Source: JAHBVH01 sp034437715
GTDB taxonomy: Bacteria; Chloroflexota; Anaerolineae; Caldilineales; Caldilineaceae
Direction of reading: 5' to 3'
NCBI GenBank assembly: GCA_034437715.1
Contig: DAOTTR010000089.1
Coordinates: 1-6,458, forward strand
DNA length: 6,458 bases
Shown here: in pieces, positions 5,356 to 6,458 of the stretch
Layout of the letters: every line of letters starts with the position of its first letter
How positions within the stretch are numbered: the stretch's first letter is position 1
Notes under the pieces: model-generated
Seen by the model: only the letters and a program-made list of their open reading frames with translations
Databases searched by the model: none
Told to the model about the DNA's origin: nothing
Made by a program: the position numbers and the translations under genes

Positions 5356-6458
5356 ATGCGAATTGCCATTGCTGGCTTTATGCACGAATCCAACACCTTT
5401 GCCGCCGATCCGACGACCCTGGCGGATTTTCATATTTTCCGCGGCGCAGATGTCGTGGCCCATTATCGCCCCACCTTTCACGAAGTCGCGGGCTATATCA
5501 AAGGGGCTGATGAGTACGACTTTGAGTTGCACCCCTTGATCGGTGCCGATGCTACGCCGGCGGGCCCATTGACGCGCGCCACCTATGAGGCCATTATCGG
5601 CGAGTTACTGGATGGCGTGCGCACCGCGTTGCCCAATATTGACGGTATGCTGCTGGCGCTGCATGGTGCCATGGTGGCCGAGGATTTTCCCCAGGCCGAT
5701 GGCGAAACCGTGCGCCGTGTGCGCGAAGTGGTGGGGCCAGATTTTCCTCTCTTTGTCACCCATGACTATCATGGCAATGTGCCCGAACAGCTGGTACAAG
5801 ATGCAACCGGGCTGATCATCTACAAGACTTGTCCACACATTGATCAGCCAGAGCGCGGTTTGCAAGCGGCCGAACTGCTGGTGCGCACAATCCGCGGTGA
5901 AGCCCAGCCAGTCTCGGCGATTGCCAAACCCGAAGTGCTCTTTAATATTGCCTTTCACAATACCAGCCGTGGCCCTATGAAAACCCTAATGGATGCGGCG
6001 ATTGAGTTGGAAAAGCAGCCCGGCATTCTGGCCGTCAGCATTGCGGCGGGCTATCAATATGCCGACGTGCCCGCTATGGGGCCCACCATCGTTGTGATTG
6101 CCGATGGCGACGCTGCATTGGCCCAGCGCGAATGTGATCGCCTGAGCGCTATGATGTGGGCGGCGCGTGAAGCGCTGATTCCTCAGATTCCCGACGCAGC
6201 CACCGCCGTGCAAATGGCGATGAACAGCAGCGAGACACCGGTTGCCCTCTTTGAGTTGGGTGACAATATTGGCGGCGGCAGTGCCGGCGATGCGACGATT
6301 ATCCTCGAACAGTTGCTGGCCCAGAAGGCTGATGGCTGGGTGGTGGCGATCTATGATCCCGAATCAGTCCAAACTTGTTTTCAGGCTGGGATTGGGGCCA
6401 CAGTTTCATTACAAGTGGGGGGCAAACTGGATGATATTCACGGGCCTACCTTGCCCAT
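5356..6458 (+). CDS. M81 family metallopeptidase, MlrC-like (cut by right edge)
   Basis: The frame is open from ATG at 5356 to the window end, giving 367 residues of a family usually near 490-500. The name comes from MlrC, a zinc enzyme that cleaves linearised microcystin and its tetrapeptide in Sphingomonas. The start MRIAIAGFMHESNTFAAD is typical. The metal-site residues are present: E11 (HESNTF), H103 (LHGAM), D137 and H139 (THDYHGN) and H161 (YKTCPHID). The H103-D137-H139-H161 spacing equals that of the MlrC zinc ligands as I recall them. ELGDNIGGGSAGDATIILEQ (from about residue 298) is the conserved glycine-rich motif of the C-terminal half. GGAG (5343-5346) lies 9 bases before ATG, and no signal peptide is seen, so the enzyme is cytoplasmic. 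Most bacteria with M81 proteins do not meet microcystin; the natural substrate is probably another peptide or amide and is unknown here. The missing end prevents judging whether the gene is intact. Confidence 0.92.
   Translation, partial: MRIAIAGFMHESNTFAADPTTLADFHIFRGADVVAHYRPTFHEVAGYIKGADEYDFELHPLIGADATPAGPLTRATYEAIIGELLDGVRTALPNIDGMLLALHGAMVAEDFPQADGETVRRVREVVGPDFPLFVTHDYHGNVPEQLVQDATGLIIYKTCPHIDQPERGLQAAELLVRTIRGEAQPVSAIAKPEVLFNIAFHNTSRGPMKTLMDAAIELEKQPGILAVSIAAGYQYADVPAMGPTIVVIADGDAALAQRECDRLSAMMWAAREALIPQIPDAATAVQMAMNSSETPVALFELGDNIGGGSAGDATIILEQLLAQKADGWVVAIYDPESVQTCFQAGIGATVSLQVGGKLDDIHGPTLP

Overview
The window looks like chromosomal DNA from a Chloroflexota bacterium, probably of the Chloroflexia type. 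This is inferred from style, because no phylogenetic marker gene is present. The supporting signs are a zinc-ribbon (CpXC) protein with 46-residue TPR repeats of the RAANLEQAIAAYEQAL type, GC-rich dispersed inverted repeats (TAGGGGCGGC...GCCGCCCCTA), a short-unit tandem array between genes, and a Gram-positive-type LexA box, a box type already reported for the green non-sulfur bacterium Dehalococcoides. Six protein genes are supported. Two of them run off the window.

Layout from left to right: (1) 1-1072, minus: N-terminal part of a CpXC/TPR protein, cut by the left edge. (2) 1073-1654: a 580-bp gap holding a 76-bp concentric palindrome and a 190-bp nested inverted repeat that resembles a MITE. 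(3) 1655-2206, plus: flavodoxin-fold NAD(P)H-dependent FMN reductase with a GTG start. (4) 2207-2463: an 8-bp tandem array capped by an inverted copy that makes a long hairpin. (5) 2464-2877, plus: a clear promoter with a GAAC-N4-GTTC palindrome at the predicted transcription start, then a 112-residue protein with two membrane segments. (6) 2981-3016: a strong UUCG-loop terminator shared by convergent genes. (7) 3073-3594, minus: cytoplasmic YceI-like lipocalin-fold protein. (8) 3772-4986, minus: Bcr/CflA-type multidrug exporter. (9) 4987-5355: a divergent control region with a promoter for each side and a 131-bp nested inverted repeat. (10) 5356-6458, plus: M81 (MlrC-like) metallopeptidase, cut by the right edge.

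The genes do not form one pathway. Most appear to be transcribed alone, with their own signals and repeat-rich spacers. The most interesting point is the small two-helix membrane protein. Its promoter carries what looks like an SOS (LexA/DinR) operator, which would make it a damage-inducible membrane protein and possibly a lineage-specific checkpoint or division inhibitor. The exporter and the MlrC-like peptidase are divergent neighbours and may share regulation, but that is only inference.
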